From contig JACKOP010000001.1 in assembly GCA_024234165.1 (NCBI GenBank), forward strand, positions 1,240,001-1,304,000: a stretch of 64,000 nucleotides of DNA. Direction: 5' to 3'. The notes under the pieces were generated by a model. It worked only from the letters and a program-made list of their open reading frames with translations. It was not told the DNA's origin and ran no database searches. Below, piece by piece: positions 34,528 through 44,294 of this stretch (position 1 is its first letter; every line of letters starts with the position of its first letter). The position numbers and the translations under genes are program-made. The stretch comes from Pseudomonadales bacterium. Lineage in GTDB: Bacteria > Pseudomonadota > Gammaproteobacteria > Pseudomonadales > UBA5518.

Positions 34528-36524
34528 CGCTGCGACGCTGCGCGCGCGGTCCACAGTTCGCGCAGCGTGTGCGCCGCGAGCTTCGGCCGGCGGTCACGCG
34601 TGAACACGCCCTTGTGGTTGAGTCCACCGGCACGCATGATGCCCTGCGCGGTACGGAAGTCGGCAAACGCCCACGGGTGCGTGCCGATCACCCACGGGTA
34701 ACGCGCCACCGTCTGCATGTAGACCTTCATCATGTCTGCCTGGTATTCCTCGCTCCACATCTCCGCCGGCTGCGCATGCACGCCCGGCAAGGTGTCCGCG
34801 CCAAACTCGGTCAGCACGATCGGCTTGTGGTGCCGCGCGTGCAGTCGCTCGAGCTCCTTTGCCAATGCCGTCGCAGCCACGTCTTCGAGCTGGCCGAGAC
34901 CGTCGTAATACCAGCCGAAATAGACGTTCGTGAACACGAGATCGGCGAGATCGATCCATTCGTCGGGACCACGGCCGACGCTGACCAGACTGACGGGCCG
35001 GGTGGGGTCGGCCGCACGCGCCTGCTCGAACAGCGGACGAAAGAAATCCGTGCCCGCGTCCACTGCCTGCTTGCGTGCGGCCGAATCGCGGATGAACGCC
35101 AGTGTGACTCCCGGTTCATTCGCCAGCGACCAGACGATCACGCTCGGGTGATTCTTGTCGCGTGCCTGCAGCTCGGTGATCACGTTGGCGAGTTGCTCGC
35201 GACGCGCCGCAACGATCTCGGGCTTGTCCATGAAGCCAAGGCTGACCGCCGGCGTCTCGTCGATGACCAGCAGCCCGTATTCGTCCGCAAGCTGCATCGC
35301 CTCGTCGGAGTAGGGATAGTGCGAGGTGCGAAAGCTGTTGGCGCCGATCCACTTCAACAGCTCGAAATCGCGCACGATCACCGGAATGTCTAGGCCACGT
35401 CCGTGGATCGGGAAATCCTCGTGCTTGCCGAAACCGGTAAGAAACACCGGTTTGCCGTTCAGCAGCAGTTGATCGCCGCGCACTTCCACGGTCCGCACAC
35501 CGATCTTCATCCGGTACTCGTCGATGACCTCGTCACCGAGCGTGACACCGAGCCGGTAAAGATGCGGATCGTCGGTGCTCCAGGCACGTACGTGTGGAAT
35601 GCGCATCCGCACGCTGCCGCGTCCGTTCTGCAGCGTCGTCGCTGCGACGATGGGCTGCGCGGAATCGATACGCACCTGTGCCGGTCCGCTCCAGCCACCG
35701 CTGGCGAGAATATCGACGTCGACCACGCCCTCATCACGCTCGAAGCCGGTACGCACGGTCAGGTCGGTGATATGCGTGCGCGGCGTCGAGAACAGCAGCA
35801 CCGGCCGATGCAGCCCGGAGTACGGGAAGAAGTCGTAGGTCACTCCAGGAAAGCCCCCGAAGCCGGCGAATCCGCCCGACGAGTCTGCCGGCGGCGCGCC
35901 CGCAGGAACGCGTTCCTGCAGCAACTTGTTCTCGACCATCACGACCAGCCGATTGGGTCCGTCGGCGCGCAGGGATGCAGTGATGTCGAACTCGAACGGC
36001 AGATGCCCGCCTACATGCTCTCCGAGCAGTACGCCGTTCAGCCACACTTTCGCTCTATAGCTTGCAGCGCCGAAACGTATCCCGACGCGACGCTCGTGCC
36101 ACGCCGGATCGACGTCGAACTCGGTCTGATACCACGCAGTACCGAAATAATTGCGTGCGTCGTCGAACAGCTCGTTCCAGCTTGCCGGCACCGCCACCGG
36201 CCGCCCGCCATCGAAGCCCTTGCTCCAGCCCGCTGCCTCGCCCGCGTCTTCGCGGTCGAGACGGAACTCCCAGATCCCGGAAATATCGCGCGTCTGGCGC
36301 GTGCTGCTGGTGTGCGGGTACAGCGGTGCGGTTGCGACGGCAGATGTCGCGGCAAATGCTGCCGACCCGGGCAGCGATCCTGCCACGAGGCCGAGTGCAC
36401 AGGCGACACCGCACAGAAAACGACGTGCGGCCGAGCGCTTGGCAACTGCGTGCGAACCGTGAACGAACGCTGCCGGTGCGCTGCACACGGCCATGTGCTC
36501 GGCACGAGGGTGGCTCCAGAACAT
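34524..36524 (-). CDS. uidA: Exported beta-glucuronidase (glycoside hydrolase family 2)
   Basis: A 666-residue glycosidase that releases D-glucuronate from glucuronides. A long N-terminal leader has an RRFLCG twin-arginine-like stretch and a hydrophobic core ending AAFAATS at about 60, so it is probably exported to the periplasm, unlike E. coli UidA. Domains follow in GH2 order: sugar-binding jelly roll (ISGIWEFRLD, VWLNGVLLGEHVGGHLPFEF), immunoglobulin-like domain, then the TIM barrel. Catalytic residues are the acid/base Glu in NHPSVIVWSLANEPG and the nucleophile Glu in VLTEFGADTLPG. It lies 63 bp after uxuB and overlaps the transporter start. Xylan-derived or other glucuronides are possible substrates. 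Confidence 0.92.
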   Translation of the reverse strand: MFWSHPRAEHMAVCSAPAAFVHGSHAVAKRSAARRFLCGVACALGLVAGSLPGSAAFAATSAVATAPLYPHTSSTRQTRDISGIWEFRLDREDAGEAAGWSKGFDGGRPVAVPASWNELFDDARNYFGTAWYQTEFDVDPAWHERRVGIRFGAASYRAKVWLNGVLLGEHVGGHLPFEFDITASLRADGPNRLVVMVENKLLQERVPAGAPPADSSGGFAGFGGFPGVTYDFFPYSGLHRPVLLFSTPRTHITDLTVRTGFERDEGVVDVDILASGGWSGPAQVRIDSAQPIVAATTLQNGRGSVRMRIPHVRAWSTDDPHLYRLGVTLGDEVIDEYRMKIGVRTVEVRGDQLLLNGKPVFLTGFGKHEDFPIHGRGLDIPVIVRDFELLKWIGANSFRTSHYPYSDEAMQLADEYGLLVIDETPAVSLGFMDKPEIVAARREQLANVITELQARDKNHPSVIVWSLANEPGVTLAFIRDSAARKQAVDAGTDFFRPLFEQARAADPTRPVSLVSVGRGPDEWIDLADLVFTNVYFGWYYDGLGQLEDVAATALAKELERLHARHHKPIVLTEFGADTLPGVHAQPAEMWSEEYQADMMKVYMQTVARYPWVIGTHPWAFADFRTAQGIMRAGGLNHKGVFTRDRRPKLAAHTLRELWTARAASQR

Positions 36525-36587
36525 GTGGCTACTCCTGTCTTGTTATGCAGTCAACGGAAAGTCTGACGCCGGCACGCAGCACCCTGT

Positions 36588-38081
36588 TCATGATCCGCGT
36601 TCCGCTTCGCTGCGCGCTGCAAGCAGCCTGCGCACCGCAGTGCCTACGCCCTGGCGGCGCAGCACGTCGAGGTGCCCGACCAGCGTTGCCCGAAACGCGC
36701 TGTGGCGCGGCAGTTCGTCGCCGAATATCTCGGACAGCGACAACAGCGCATCGACGATTGCAGTTGCTTCGCCTGCACCAGCGAGAGCGGTATCGAGGCG
36801 CGCCGCGAGCGGGTCATCCAGCGAAGCGGGTCGGGAACGCGCGGTGTCGACGAACTGCATCCACGCCGCGACTGCGAGTGCGATCGCCTCGATGCCTTCG
36901 CCACGCGCGAGACGCTGCTCGGCCGCCGGCAACAGGCGTTGCGGCAGTTTCTGCGATCCATCCATCGCGATCTGCAGCAGTCGGTGCTGCAAGGTCGAAT
37001 TGGCAAACCGCTCGAGCAGCGCGCTGCAGTAAGCGGCGTGGTCGAAACCCGGGATCGGTGGCAGCGTCGGCTGCAGTTCGTCTCTCATCAGAGACACGAC
37101 CAGCGCCCGCAGATCCGGATCAGCAATCGCCTCGTGCACGAAGGCATATCCGGCCAGCGTGCCAAGGTACGCGAGTGTGGAGTGACTGCCGTTCAACAGC
37201 CGCAGCTTTGCGAGTTCCCACGGTCGTACGTCGTCGACCAGCGTCGCCCCCGCGTGCTCGAGCGCCGGACGCCCGGCAGCGAAACGCTCCTCGATCACCC
37301 ACTGCGTGAACGGTTCGGTGCGCACGAAACCTTCATCACGCAGACCGAGCACCTGCTCGCTCAGATCCAGGTCCGCAGCAGTGGTCGCCGGCACGATGCG
37401 ATCGACCATCGACGACGGAAACGTCACCGTCTTTGCGATCCAGTCGGCGAGACCCTCGTCCTGCTGACGCGCCAACGCATCGAGCACTGCGGCCGTGACC
37501 GCACCGTTGTGGGCCAGGTTGTCGCAACTGAGCACGCTCAGCGCCCCTGCCCCGTTCGCGCGGCGCTGGCGCAGGCCCGCAAGCAACAGCCCCGGTGCCG
37601 AGCGCGGCGTGTCCGGGTGCGCGAGGTCGTGCACGATATCGGAATGAGCACAATCCAGCCTGCCGCCTGCGTCACGGCAATAGCCTTTTTCCGTGATGGT
37701 CAGCGTAACCAGCCGGGTGCGCGCAGCGGCGATCGCCGCGATCACGGCGGCAGGGTCTTGCGGTGCGACCAGCACGCGCTCGATGGAGCCAATGATGCGC
37801 CGGTACGCACGGTGACCATCGGCCTCGAGCAGCGAGTACAGACCATCCTGCGGCTCGAGCTGGGCACGCACGGTCGCTGCGCGGCAGGACACACCGACGA
37901 TGCGCCAGTCTCCTCCGGCACGCTCGATCGCCTCGTCGACGTACACCGCCTGATGCGCACGATGGAAGTTGCCGATGCCGAGGTGCACGATGCCAGCCCC
38001 GTGTTGCTCGCGGCGATAGCCGAAGCGGCGAACGGATGCAGGCAGACGCGCCAGCATATCGGGGTGCAGGCGTGCGCTCAC
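36588..38081 (-). CDS. uxuB: Fructuronate reductase (mannitol dehydrogenase family)
   Basis: A 497-residue long-chain dehydrogenase reducing D-fructuronate to D-mannonate with NADH, the second step of the glucuronate pathway. HLGIGNFHRAHQAVYVD is the N-terminal nucleotide-binding motif and KLRLLNGSHSTLAYLG carries the catalytic lysine. TPFTQWVIEE-type residues (here TEPFTQWVIEERF) are conserved. I start at GTG 38081 because it overlaps the uxaC stop as GTGA and gives the family length (E. coli 486); the frame is open to 38336 with no homology. It is coupled to uxaC. Confidence 0.9.
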   Translation of the reverse strand: MSARLHPDMLARLPASVRRFGYRREQHGAGIVHLGIGNFHRAHQAVYVDEAIERAGGDWRIVGVSCRAATVRAQLEPQDGLYSLLEADGHRAYRRIIGSIERVLVAPQDPAAVIAAIAAARTRLVTLTITEKGYCRDAGGRLDCAHSDIVHDLAHPDTPRSAPGLLLAGLRQRRANGAGALSVLSCDNLAHNGAVTAAVLDALARQQDEGLADWIAKTVTFPSSMVDRIVPATTAADLDLSEQVLGLRDEGFVRTEPFTQWVIEERFAAGRPALEHAGATLVDDVRPWELAKLRLLNGSHSTLAYLGTLAGYAFVHEAIADPDLRALVVSLMRDELQPTLPPIPGFDHAAYCSALLERFANSTLQHRLLQIAMDGSQKLPQRLLPAAEQRLARGEGIEAIALAVAAWMQFVDTARSRPASLDDPLAARLDTALAGAGEATAIVDALLSLSEIFGDELPRHSAFRATLVGHLDVLRRQGVGTAVRRLLAARSEAERGS

Positions 38082-39496
38082 AGGCGGTACGCCTTGCGCA
38101 CCAGCGTGCCGGCGAGTTCCACGGCCAGTTCTGCCGCCTCGGTCTCGTCGAACTGGTGCTCGGCAACCAGCTCTGCCAGATAGCCGCAGTCGATGCGACG
38201 CGCGACATCGTGACGGGCCGGAATCGAGCAGAACGCACGCGTGTCGTCGTTGAAGCCGACGGTATTGTAGAAGCCGGCAGTCTCGGTGCACTGGCGACGC
38301 ATGCGACGCATGCCCTCGGGACTGTCGTGGAACCACCAGGCCGGACCAAGCCGCAGGCTCGGGTAATGTCCGGCCAGCGGTGCGAGTTCGCGTGCGTAGT
38401 TGCTTTCATCGAGCGTGAAGAGGATCAGCGTGAGATCCCGTTCGTTGCCGTAGCGGTCGAGCAGCGGCTTCAGCGCATGGACGTAATCGCAGGGCTGCGG
38501 AAGATCGGCGCCACGATCGCGTCCGAACCGCCCGAACAGCCACGGGTTGTGGTTACGGAACGACCCCGGATGCAGCTGCATCACCATGCCATCCTCGAGG
38601 CTCATGCCCGCCATGACGGTCAGCATATGGGCGCGGAACAGATCTGCCTCCTCGGGCGTGCAGTCCACTGCGGTGACGCGCCGGTACAGCGCTCGCGCCG
38701 CCGCCGGATCGAGGTCTGCGGTGCGCGCGCTCGGATGCCCGTGATCGGTTGAAGTCGCGCCCATGGCGCGGAAGGCCGCGCGCCGGCGCCGCAACGCCTC
38801 GAGGTAGCCGTCGTAACCGCCGGTATCGCAATCGGTGAGCCGACCGAGCTCGACGAGGTTCGTCCGAAAGTCTTCGTGCTCGGGGTCCAGAACCGGATCC
38901 GGTCGAAACGCGGTGATCACACGACCGCCCCAGCCCGAGGCGCGGATCGCCGCGTGTGCAGCGAGTTCGTCGAGCGGTGACTCGGTGGTTGCCAGCACCT
39001 CGATGCCGAAACGCTCGAACAGGGCGCGCGGCCGGAACCCGGCACGCGCCAGACACGCGTCGATGGTGTCGTAGTAAAGGTCTGCGGTCGTTGCGTCGAG
39101 ACGGACCTCGAGGCCGAAGACCTCGGCGAAGACCCAGTCGAGCCACAAACGCGACGGTGTTCCCCTGAACAGATGGTAGTGCGCGCCGAAGGTGCGCCAC
39201 GCCGTGCGCGCATCGCAGGCAACAGTGTCGCCGTCACGCACTGCCACACCAAGCTGTTCGAGCGCGACACCCTGGCTGTAGAGCATCCGCAGCAAATAGT
39301 GGTCGGGGGCCAGCAGCAGCGCCGTCGGGTTCGGGAACGGGGCGTCGGTTGCGAACCAGGCCGGATCACAATGACCGTGCGGGCTGATGATCGGCAATCC
39401 GGCGACGTGGGCATAAAGGCGCCGTGCGATCGCACGCGCCGTCGGGTCGGCCGGAAACAGGCGGTCCGGATGCAACGCCAGCGCTCGAGCCATCAC
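38078..39496 (-). CDS. uxaC: Glucuronate isomerase
   Basis: A 472-residue uronate isomerase converting D-glucuronate to D-fructuronate. The amidohydrolase-fold metal motif is ISPHGHCDPAWF near the N-terminus. GFNDDTRAFCSIPARHDVARR and GYLAELVAEHQFDETEA form the conserved C-terminus. Length equals the E. coli enzyme (470). The first codon is GTG 39496, overlapping the GntR regulator stop (GTGA); the next codon, ATG 39493, is an alternative. Both ends are translationally coupled, so gntR-uxaC-uxuB form one unit. Confidence 0.93.
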   Translation of the reverse strand: MMARALALHPDRLFPADPTARAIARRLYAHVAGLPIISPHGHCDPAWFATDAPFPNPTALLLAPDHYLLRMLYSQGVALEQLGVAVRDGDTVACDARTAWRTFGAHYHLFRGTPSRLWLDWVFAEVFGLEVRLDATTADLYYDTIDACLARAGFRPRALFERFGIEVLATTESPLDELAAHAAIRASGWGGRVITAFRPDPVLDPEHEDFRTNLVELGRLTDCDTGGYDGYLEALRRRRAAFRAMGATSTDHGHPSARTADLDPAAARALYRRVTAVDCTPEEADLFRAHMLTVMAGMSLEDGMVMQLHPGSFRNHNPWLFGRFGRDRGADLPQPCDYVHALKPLLDRYGNERDLTLILFTLDESNYARELAPLAGHYPSLRLGPAWWFHDSPEGMRRMRRQCTETAGFYNTVGFNDDTRAFCSIPARHDVARRIDCGYLAELVAEHQFDETEAAELAVELAGTLVRKAYRL

Positions 39497-40266
39497 TGCA
39501 TCCCCGCCGAGAAGCGCCGGCGCCGTGCCTGCACCTGAGCCTGCGCATCGGCGAGCGCCTCCTGCTCGCTCGCGTCGAGCAGATAACTCAGCACGCGGCT
39601 CATATGCGCACGCATTGCCTCACGTGCAGCAACGGAATCGCGAGCACGCAACGCATTGACGATCGCAGCGTGTTCGGCCACGACCGGCAGGTTGCCCTGC
39701 AACCTGCTGCTGCGAAACAAGGCCACACACTGGGGGCTCGAGTCACGCAGCTTCCACAGCGATTCCACCACCGATTGCAACGCGTTGTTGCGGGTTGCGC
39801 GCGCGATCGCGAGATGCAGGCGCCGGTCCGCGTCCTCGCCATCGCCACGCCGGTTGCCTTCTTCGATGGCACGCACCAGAGCATCCATCTCCTCGAGCTC
39901 GGCATCGGTGACCAGAGCGGCAGCCAGCGCCGCAACCTCGCTCTCGATCAGCATGCGCGCCTCGGTCAGCTCGAATGGCCCCACATCCAGGCTGACGGCC
40001 ACATCGCCGACCGTAGGCACCGCACGTACGTAAACACCGGAACCGACCATCACCTCGACCAGACCCTGCGCCTCGAGCGCGGTGAGCGCCTCACGCACCG
40101 TAGTACGACTCACCCTGTGCTGTGCTGCCAGTTCGCGCTCTGCCGGGAGACGCTCCCCGACCTCATAGATACCAGCGGCGATCTGCCCCGCCAGCTTGTC
40201 TGCCAGCTGACGGAACAGTCGGGTATTGCGTGCGGATACTGGTCGCATCGAAGCAATTTCGGTCAT
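39493..40266 (-). CDS. GntR/FadR-type transcriptional regulator (FCD domain), probable uronate repressor
   Basis: About 257 residues. The winged helix is LFRQLADKLAGQIAAGIYEVGERLP followed by RVSRTTVREALTALEAQGLVEV. The FCD effector domain has LIESEVAALAAALV, DRRLHLAIARATRN and HMSRVLSYLLDASE, with metal/ligand-binding Asp and His residues. It is related to UxuR/ExuR and first in the uxaC-uxuB-uidA-exuT unit, so it likely responds to fructuronate, mannonate or a related uronate. Possible starts are ATG 40296, 40266 and 40248; none has a strong ribosome site, and I chose the middle one. Confidence 0.85.
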   Translation of the reverse strand: MTEIASMRPVSARNTRLFRQLADKLAGQIAAGIYEVGERLPAERELAAQHRVSRTTVREALTALEAQGLVEVMVGSGVYVRAVPTVGDVAVSLDVGPFELTEARMLIESEVAALAAALVTDAELEEMDALVRAIEEGNRRGDGEDADRRLHLAIARATRNNALQSVVESLWKLRDSSPQCVALFRSSRLQGNLPVVAEHAAIVNALRARDSVAAREAMRAHMSRVLSYLLDASEQEALADAQAQVQARRRRFSAGMQ

Positions 40267-40334
40267 CCTGGGTTCCCGGGTTAAAGGTCCGTCCATTCCG
40301 GCACGTCCACTTCAAGTGATCATAAACATGAAGG

Positions 40335-40346
40335 GCCGTATACGGC
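40335..40346. promoter_or_regulatory. Perfect 12-bp palindrome upstream of the GntR regulator
   Basis: GCCGTATACGGC is a perfect palindrome 70-80 bp upstream of the regulator start, followed at 40365 by TGGACCA. It is a candidate autoregulatory operator; the TATAC core resembles UxuR/ExuR-type sites. Confidence 0.35.
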
Positions 40347-40601
40347 AATTGAATCTTTCTTGATTGGACCACAAGTGATGGGATCAACATCGTACGGTCT
40401 CTCACGAGAGATCCAGACATCTCGGTACAGCTAACAAAAAGAAAGCCATTAGATCCATCAAGTTATTTTAACCACCTGAATTTAACTTATATTTTTCCTG
40501 CTACTGCAATCTGAAACGACCTGGCAAGGAAACCCCATCGGTTTCATGCTGAATTCACTGAGCAAGTCTACACGGCACAAAATGCCAAGAATTCACATTT
40601 A

Positions 40602-40620
40602 TGGTCCGACCAATTTGGTC
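40602..40620. promoter_or_regulatory. Overlapping GntR/FadR-like operators upstream of the TonB receptor
   Basis: TGGTCCGACCA (40602-40612) fits the FadR-subfamily pattern TGGT-N3-ACCA. It overlaps a second perfect palindrome, GACCAATTTGGTC (40608-40620). The pair lies 80-100 bp before the receptor ATG, where a repressor could block transcription. Confidence 0.5.
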
Positions 40621-40700
40621 TTCATGAAATTCTCTGCTGTGCGCTATTGTCTTCTCGCAACATTTTGCCCCTGCCAAAACAACGACACAGCGAGGATCTC

Positions 40701-43019
40701 ATGGCAAACGCAACCCGCCCCTCGGCCACCTTCCCGACCATCGACAATGCACTCCGCGCACCGACCTTCCGTCGCTCCCGGCTCCGCCATGCGCTCGGCC
40801 TCGTCGCCGCCGCAGCGCTGGCCGGCGAATCCGGCCTGGCATTCACCGCAGAGCTGGAAGAAGTCATCGTCACCGCGCAGAAGCGCGAAGAGAACACGAT
40901 GGACGTTCCTGCCGCCGTATCGGTGCTGTCGGCGAGTGCGCTGGAACGGCTCGGCGTGGCGAATTTCAACGACGTGGCGCGCATCTCCCCGTCGATCACG
41001 ATCGAACAAGGCGCCAACAGCAACAACAACACCATCCGCATGCGCGGAGTCGGCACCTACTCGTACAGCATCGGCATCGAGCCCAGCGTCTCGGTGGTGA
41101 TCGACGACGTCGCGGTGGTGCGCCAGGCACAGGCCTTCGCCAACCTGAGCGACATCGAACGGATCGAGGTTCTGCGCGGCCCGCAAGGAACCCTGTTCGG
41201 CAAGAACGCCTCCGCAGGCGTGGTAAACATCGTCACGAAGGCTCCCGGCGATACGCTCGGGGGCTCGGTTGAGGTCTCGGCCACCGACCGCGATGAAAAA
41301 AAGGTCAACGCATCACTGACGGGACCGCTGGGCGAATCGGTCGGGTTCCGGCTCAACGCCTTCTATCTCGATCGCGGCGGCTACATCGACAATATCGCGG
41401 GCGGACCGGACCTCAACAGCGAAGAGTCGCGCGGCTTTCGCGGCAAGCTGGTGTGGAACGCCACCGATGCGCTCGACATCACGCTGATCGCCGATTACCT
41501 GAAGCAGGAGATCGACGGCCCTGCCGGCACGCACATCCGCATCAACCCGACCGCCACCCTGTTCGGCCTGCCGCAGTATCCGCTGTCGACCGTATTTGCG
41601 CGCATCCATCCCGGCGAAGGCAACACCAAGGTCATGCTCGATGACTCCCCGTTCAACGATTCCGAGACCCGCAGCGGCATCCTGAAGCTGAACTACCAGA
41701 TCGGCGAACACACCCTGACATCGATCACCAGCCACCAGAAGTGGGAGTACGATTTCCAGGAAGATCTGGACGGGACGAACATCGACGTCATGACGGTGTT
41801 CACCGGTGGCAGGGTGCACGGCGGACTGATCCATGGTGGACCTTTCAAGTCGACGCAGTTCACCGAGGAACTGCGTCTGACGTCGCCGTCGTCCACCACG
41901 TTCGAGTACCTGCTGGGCCTGTTCTACGCGGATTCCAGGACCGACCGTACCTTCGTGCGCGGCCCGGTCATCTACCGCGCCGACTGGAACGCGTCGGCCG
42001 GATCGGAGAGTCTGGCCGCATTCGCACAAGCCACCTATCACCTGACCGACACCACCCGGCTCAGCGGCGGCATGCGCTTCAATCGCGAAAAGATCGACGT
42101 GCGCTTCCGCGACAAGCTCGCCGCTGGCGGCACAGGCGCCACCTATCGCGGCGACGAGACCCAGGACGCGGTGACCGGCAAGCTCGCACTGCAGCACGAC
42201 CTGAGCGACGAAGTCATGGTCTTCGGCTCGGCGTCGACTGGATACAAGGGCCAGGGGTACGACATCACGAGCGGCTTCAACCAGGCATCGGCAGATCATC
42301 CGGTCGGCGAGGAAACCTCGACCTCCTGGGAACTCGGCGTGAAGGGCATGTTCTTCGAACGGCGCCTGCGCGTGGAAACGGTGGCGTTCCTTTCCGATTA
42401 CGACGACTTCCAGGCTCAGAGCGCCGTGACCGAAGGTTTTCTCACCACGCTGAAACTGAACAACGTCGGCAAACTGCGCACAAAGGGCATCGAGACGGAC
42501 CTGTCGCTGCAGGCGACGGATTCGTTGCGGATCGACGCCAACATCGCCTATGTCGATGCGGAGATCAGGAAGTTCCCTCACGCGACCTGCTACCCGGGCC
42601 AGACTGCGGCACTGGGATGCAACGTCAGGGTCGGCACCCTCACCGTGCAGGATCTTGCCGGCAAGAAGCTTGCAAACTCCCCGGACTGGAAGTTCAGTAT
42701 CGGCGCCACCTACGAACACGAGGTACCGGGCATGCCGTTCGACATGTTCGCGCACGTCGACTACCAGTGGCAGGACGATGTCGTGTTCGACCTGTTCCAG
42801 GATCCACTCACCGAACAGGATGCCTACGGTGTCGCAAACCTGAACTTCGGCATCGTCGAACGCGACAACGAGCGCTACCGTGTCACTGCGTTCGTGAACA
42901 ACCTGGGCGACGAGAACTACGCATCGATGCTGATCAACGGAGGCAACAGCACGGTCACCAAGCAGTGGACGTACAATGCGCAGCGCTACGCGGGTCTGCG
43001 CGTCAAGTTCACATTCTGA
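40701..43019 (+). CDS. TonB-dependent outer-membrane receptor, probable glucuronide importer
   Basis: A 772-residue TonB-dependent transporter. A leader with a hydrophobic stretch (LGLVAAAALAGESGLAF) precedes the TonB box/plug start ELEEVIVTAQKREEN. The plug has VLRGPQGTLFGKNASAGVVNIVT, and the barrel ends in the aromatic motif YAGLRVKFTF, the outer-membrane insertion signal. GAGGAT 6 bases before ATG 40701 fixes the start. It is divergent from the regulator and first in a unit with ManD and KdgK, which argues for uptake of glucuronate-containing oligosaccharides or conjugates. The specificity itself is inferred from context. Confidence 0.9.
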   Translation: MANATRPSATFPTIDNALRAPTFRRSRLRHALGLVAAAALAGESGLAFTAELEEVIVTAQKREENTMDVPAAVSVLSASALERLGVANFNDVARISPSITIEQGANSNNNTIRMRGVGTYSYSIGIEPSVSVVIDDVAVVRQAQAFANLSDIERIEVLRGPQGTLFGKNASAGVVNIVTKAPGDTLGGSVEVSATDRDEKKVNASLTGPLGESVGFRLNAFYLDRGGYIDNIAGGPDLNSEESRGFRGKLVWNATDALDITLIADYLKQEIDGPAGTHIRINPTATLFGLPQYPLSTVFARIHPGEGNTKVMLDDSPFNDSETRSGILKLNYQIGEHTLTSITSHQKWEYDFQEDLDGTNIDVMTVFTGGRVHGGLIHGGPFKSTQFTEELRLTSPSSTTFEYLLGLFYADSRTDRTFVRGPVIYRADWNASAGSESLAAFAQATYHLTDTTRLSGGMRFNREKIDVRFRDKLAAGGTGATYRGDETQDAVTGKLALQHDLSDEVMVFGSASTGYKGQGYDITSGFNQASADHPVGEETSTSWELGVKGMFFERRLRVETVAFLSDYDDFQAQSAVTEGFLTTLKLNNVGKLRTKGIETDLSLQATDSLRIDANIAYVDAEIRKFPHATCYPGQTAALGCNVRVGTLTVQDLAGKKLANSPDWKFSIGATYEHEVPGMPFDMFAHVDYQWQDDVVFDLFQDPLTEQDAYGVANLNFGIVERDNERYRVTAFVNNLGDENYASMLINGGNSTVTKQWTYNAQRYAGLRVKFTF

Positions 43020-43084
43020 GCACATGACGGTGCGGGCAGCGCCGCGTGATCGCAACTACGGCAACGAGTTCGAGGGCTGTCGAC

Positions 43085-44293
43085 ATGAAAATCGTATCTG
43101 CACGGGTCATCGTCACCTGCCCCGGACGCAATTTCGTCACGCTGAAAATCGAGACCGATCAGGGCGTTTACGGCATCGGCGACGCGACGCTGAACGGGCG
43201 CGAACTCGCGGTCGCTTCCTATCTCGAGGACCACGTGGTTCCGTGCCTGATCGGCCGTGACCCGCGCCGTATCGAAGACATCTGGCAGTACCTCTATCGT
43301 GGCGCCTACTGGCGCCGCGGGCCAGTCACGATGCGTGCAATCGCAGCCGTCGACGTCGCGCTGTGGGACATCAAGGCCAAGATGGCGAACATGCCGCTCT
43401 ATGATCTGCTCGGCGGCAAGAGCCGCGAGCGTGTGCTGGTCTACGGGCACGCGAACGGTGCCGACCTCGACGCGACCGTCGATGCCGTCGGCGAGTACAT
43501 CGAACTCGGCTACAGGGCGATCCGTGCCCAGTCCGGCGTGCCCGGTATCGCCATGGCGTACGGAGTCGGTCGCGGCAAGCTGCATTACGAGCCAGCCGAC
43601 GCCGCGCTGCCGACCGAGACCGTATGGGACACACGCAAGTACCTCAACTTCGTGCCGTCACTGTTCGAGAAGCTGCGCGAAGCCTACGGCTTCGAATACG
43701 AGCTGCTGCACGACGGGCACCATCGCCTGAGCCCGAACGAAGCCGCGCAACTCGGCAAGGCGCTCGAGCCCTGCAAGCTGTTCTGGCTGGAAGACGTGAC
43801 TCCGGCCGAAAACCAGGAAGCCTTCCGCCACATCCGCCGCCACACGACCACACCGCTGGCGGTCGGCGAGGTCTTCAACACGATCTGGGACTGCAGGGAA
43901 CTGATCCAGGAGCAGTTGATCGACTACATCCGTTGCACCGTGGTCGGTGCTGGCGGCATCACGCATTTGCGCCGCATCGCGGACCTCGCCGCGCTGTACC
44001 AGATCCGCACCGGCAGCCACGGTGCCACCGATCTGTCACCGGTGACGATGGGTGCGGCATTGCACTTCGATACCTGGGTGCCGAACTTCGGTATCCAGGA
44101 ATACATGCGCCACACCGGGGAAACCGACGCGGTGTTTCCGCACGCGTACCGCTTCGAAGCCGGATACCTGTACGCCGGCGACGCGGTGGGTCATGGCGTC
44201 GACATCGACGAGAAGCTCGCCGCGCGCTTCCCGTACCAGCCAGCCTATCTCCCGGTTGCGCGCCTGGAGGATGGCACCATGTGGAACTGGTGA
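43085..44293 (+). CDS. manD: D-mannonate dehydratase, enolase superfamily (ManD)
   Basis: A 402-residue enolase-superfamily enzyme dehydrating D-mannonate to 2-keto-3-deoxy-D-gluconate, replacing the unrelated UxuA. Length and motifs match ManD: VDVALWDIKAKMANMPLYDLLGG, metal-ligand segments ELLHDGHHR, FWLEDVTPAENQE and VGEVFNTIWDC, the histidine of GSHGATDLSPV, and the C-terminal LEDGTMWNW. Some ManD relatives act on gluconate or have low activity, but the neighbours support mannonate. ATG 43085 follows GAGGG; it lies 65 bp after the receptor and ends one base before kdgK. Confidence 0.9.
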   Translation: MKIVSARVIVTCPGRNFVTLKIETDQGVYGIGDATLNGRELAVASYLEDHVVPCLIGRDPRRIEDIWQYLYRGAYWRRGPVTMRAIAAVDVALWDIKAKMANMPLYDLLGGKSRERVLVYGHANGADLDATVDAVGEYIELGYRAIRAQSGVPGIAMAYGVGRGKLHYEPADAALPTETVWDTRKYLNFVPSLFEKLREAYGFEYELLHDGHHRLSPNEAAQLGKALEPCKLFWLEDVTPAENQEAFRHIRRHTTTPLAVGEVFNTIWDCRELIQEQLIDYIRCTVVGAGGITHLRRIADLAALYQIRTGSHGATDLSPVTMGAALHFDTWVPNFGIQEYMRHTGETDAVFPHAYRFEAGYLYAGDAVGHGVDIDEKLAARFPYQPAYLPVARLEDGTMWNW

Positions 44294-44294
44294 G

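Larger units (their letters stand above)
40297..40700. promoter_or_regulatory. Divergent control region of the uronate locus
   Basis: About 400 bp of unusually AT-rich DNA between the GntR gene and the TonB receptor gene. It holds the palindromes listed separately (40335-40346 and 40602-40620) and an AT-rich stretch near 40465-40500. No small gene or RNA is convincing. It must contain the promoters for both arms of the locus. Confidence 0.6.
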
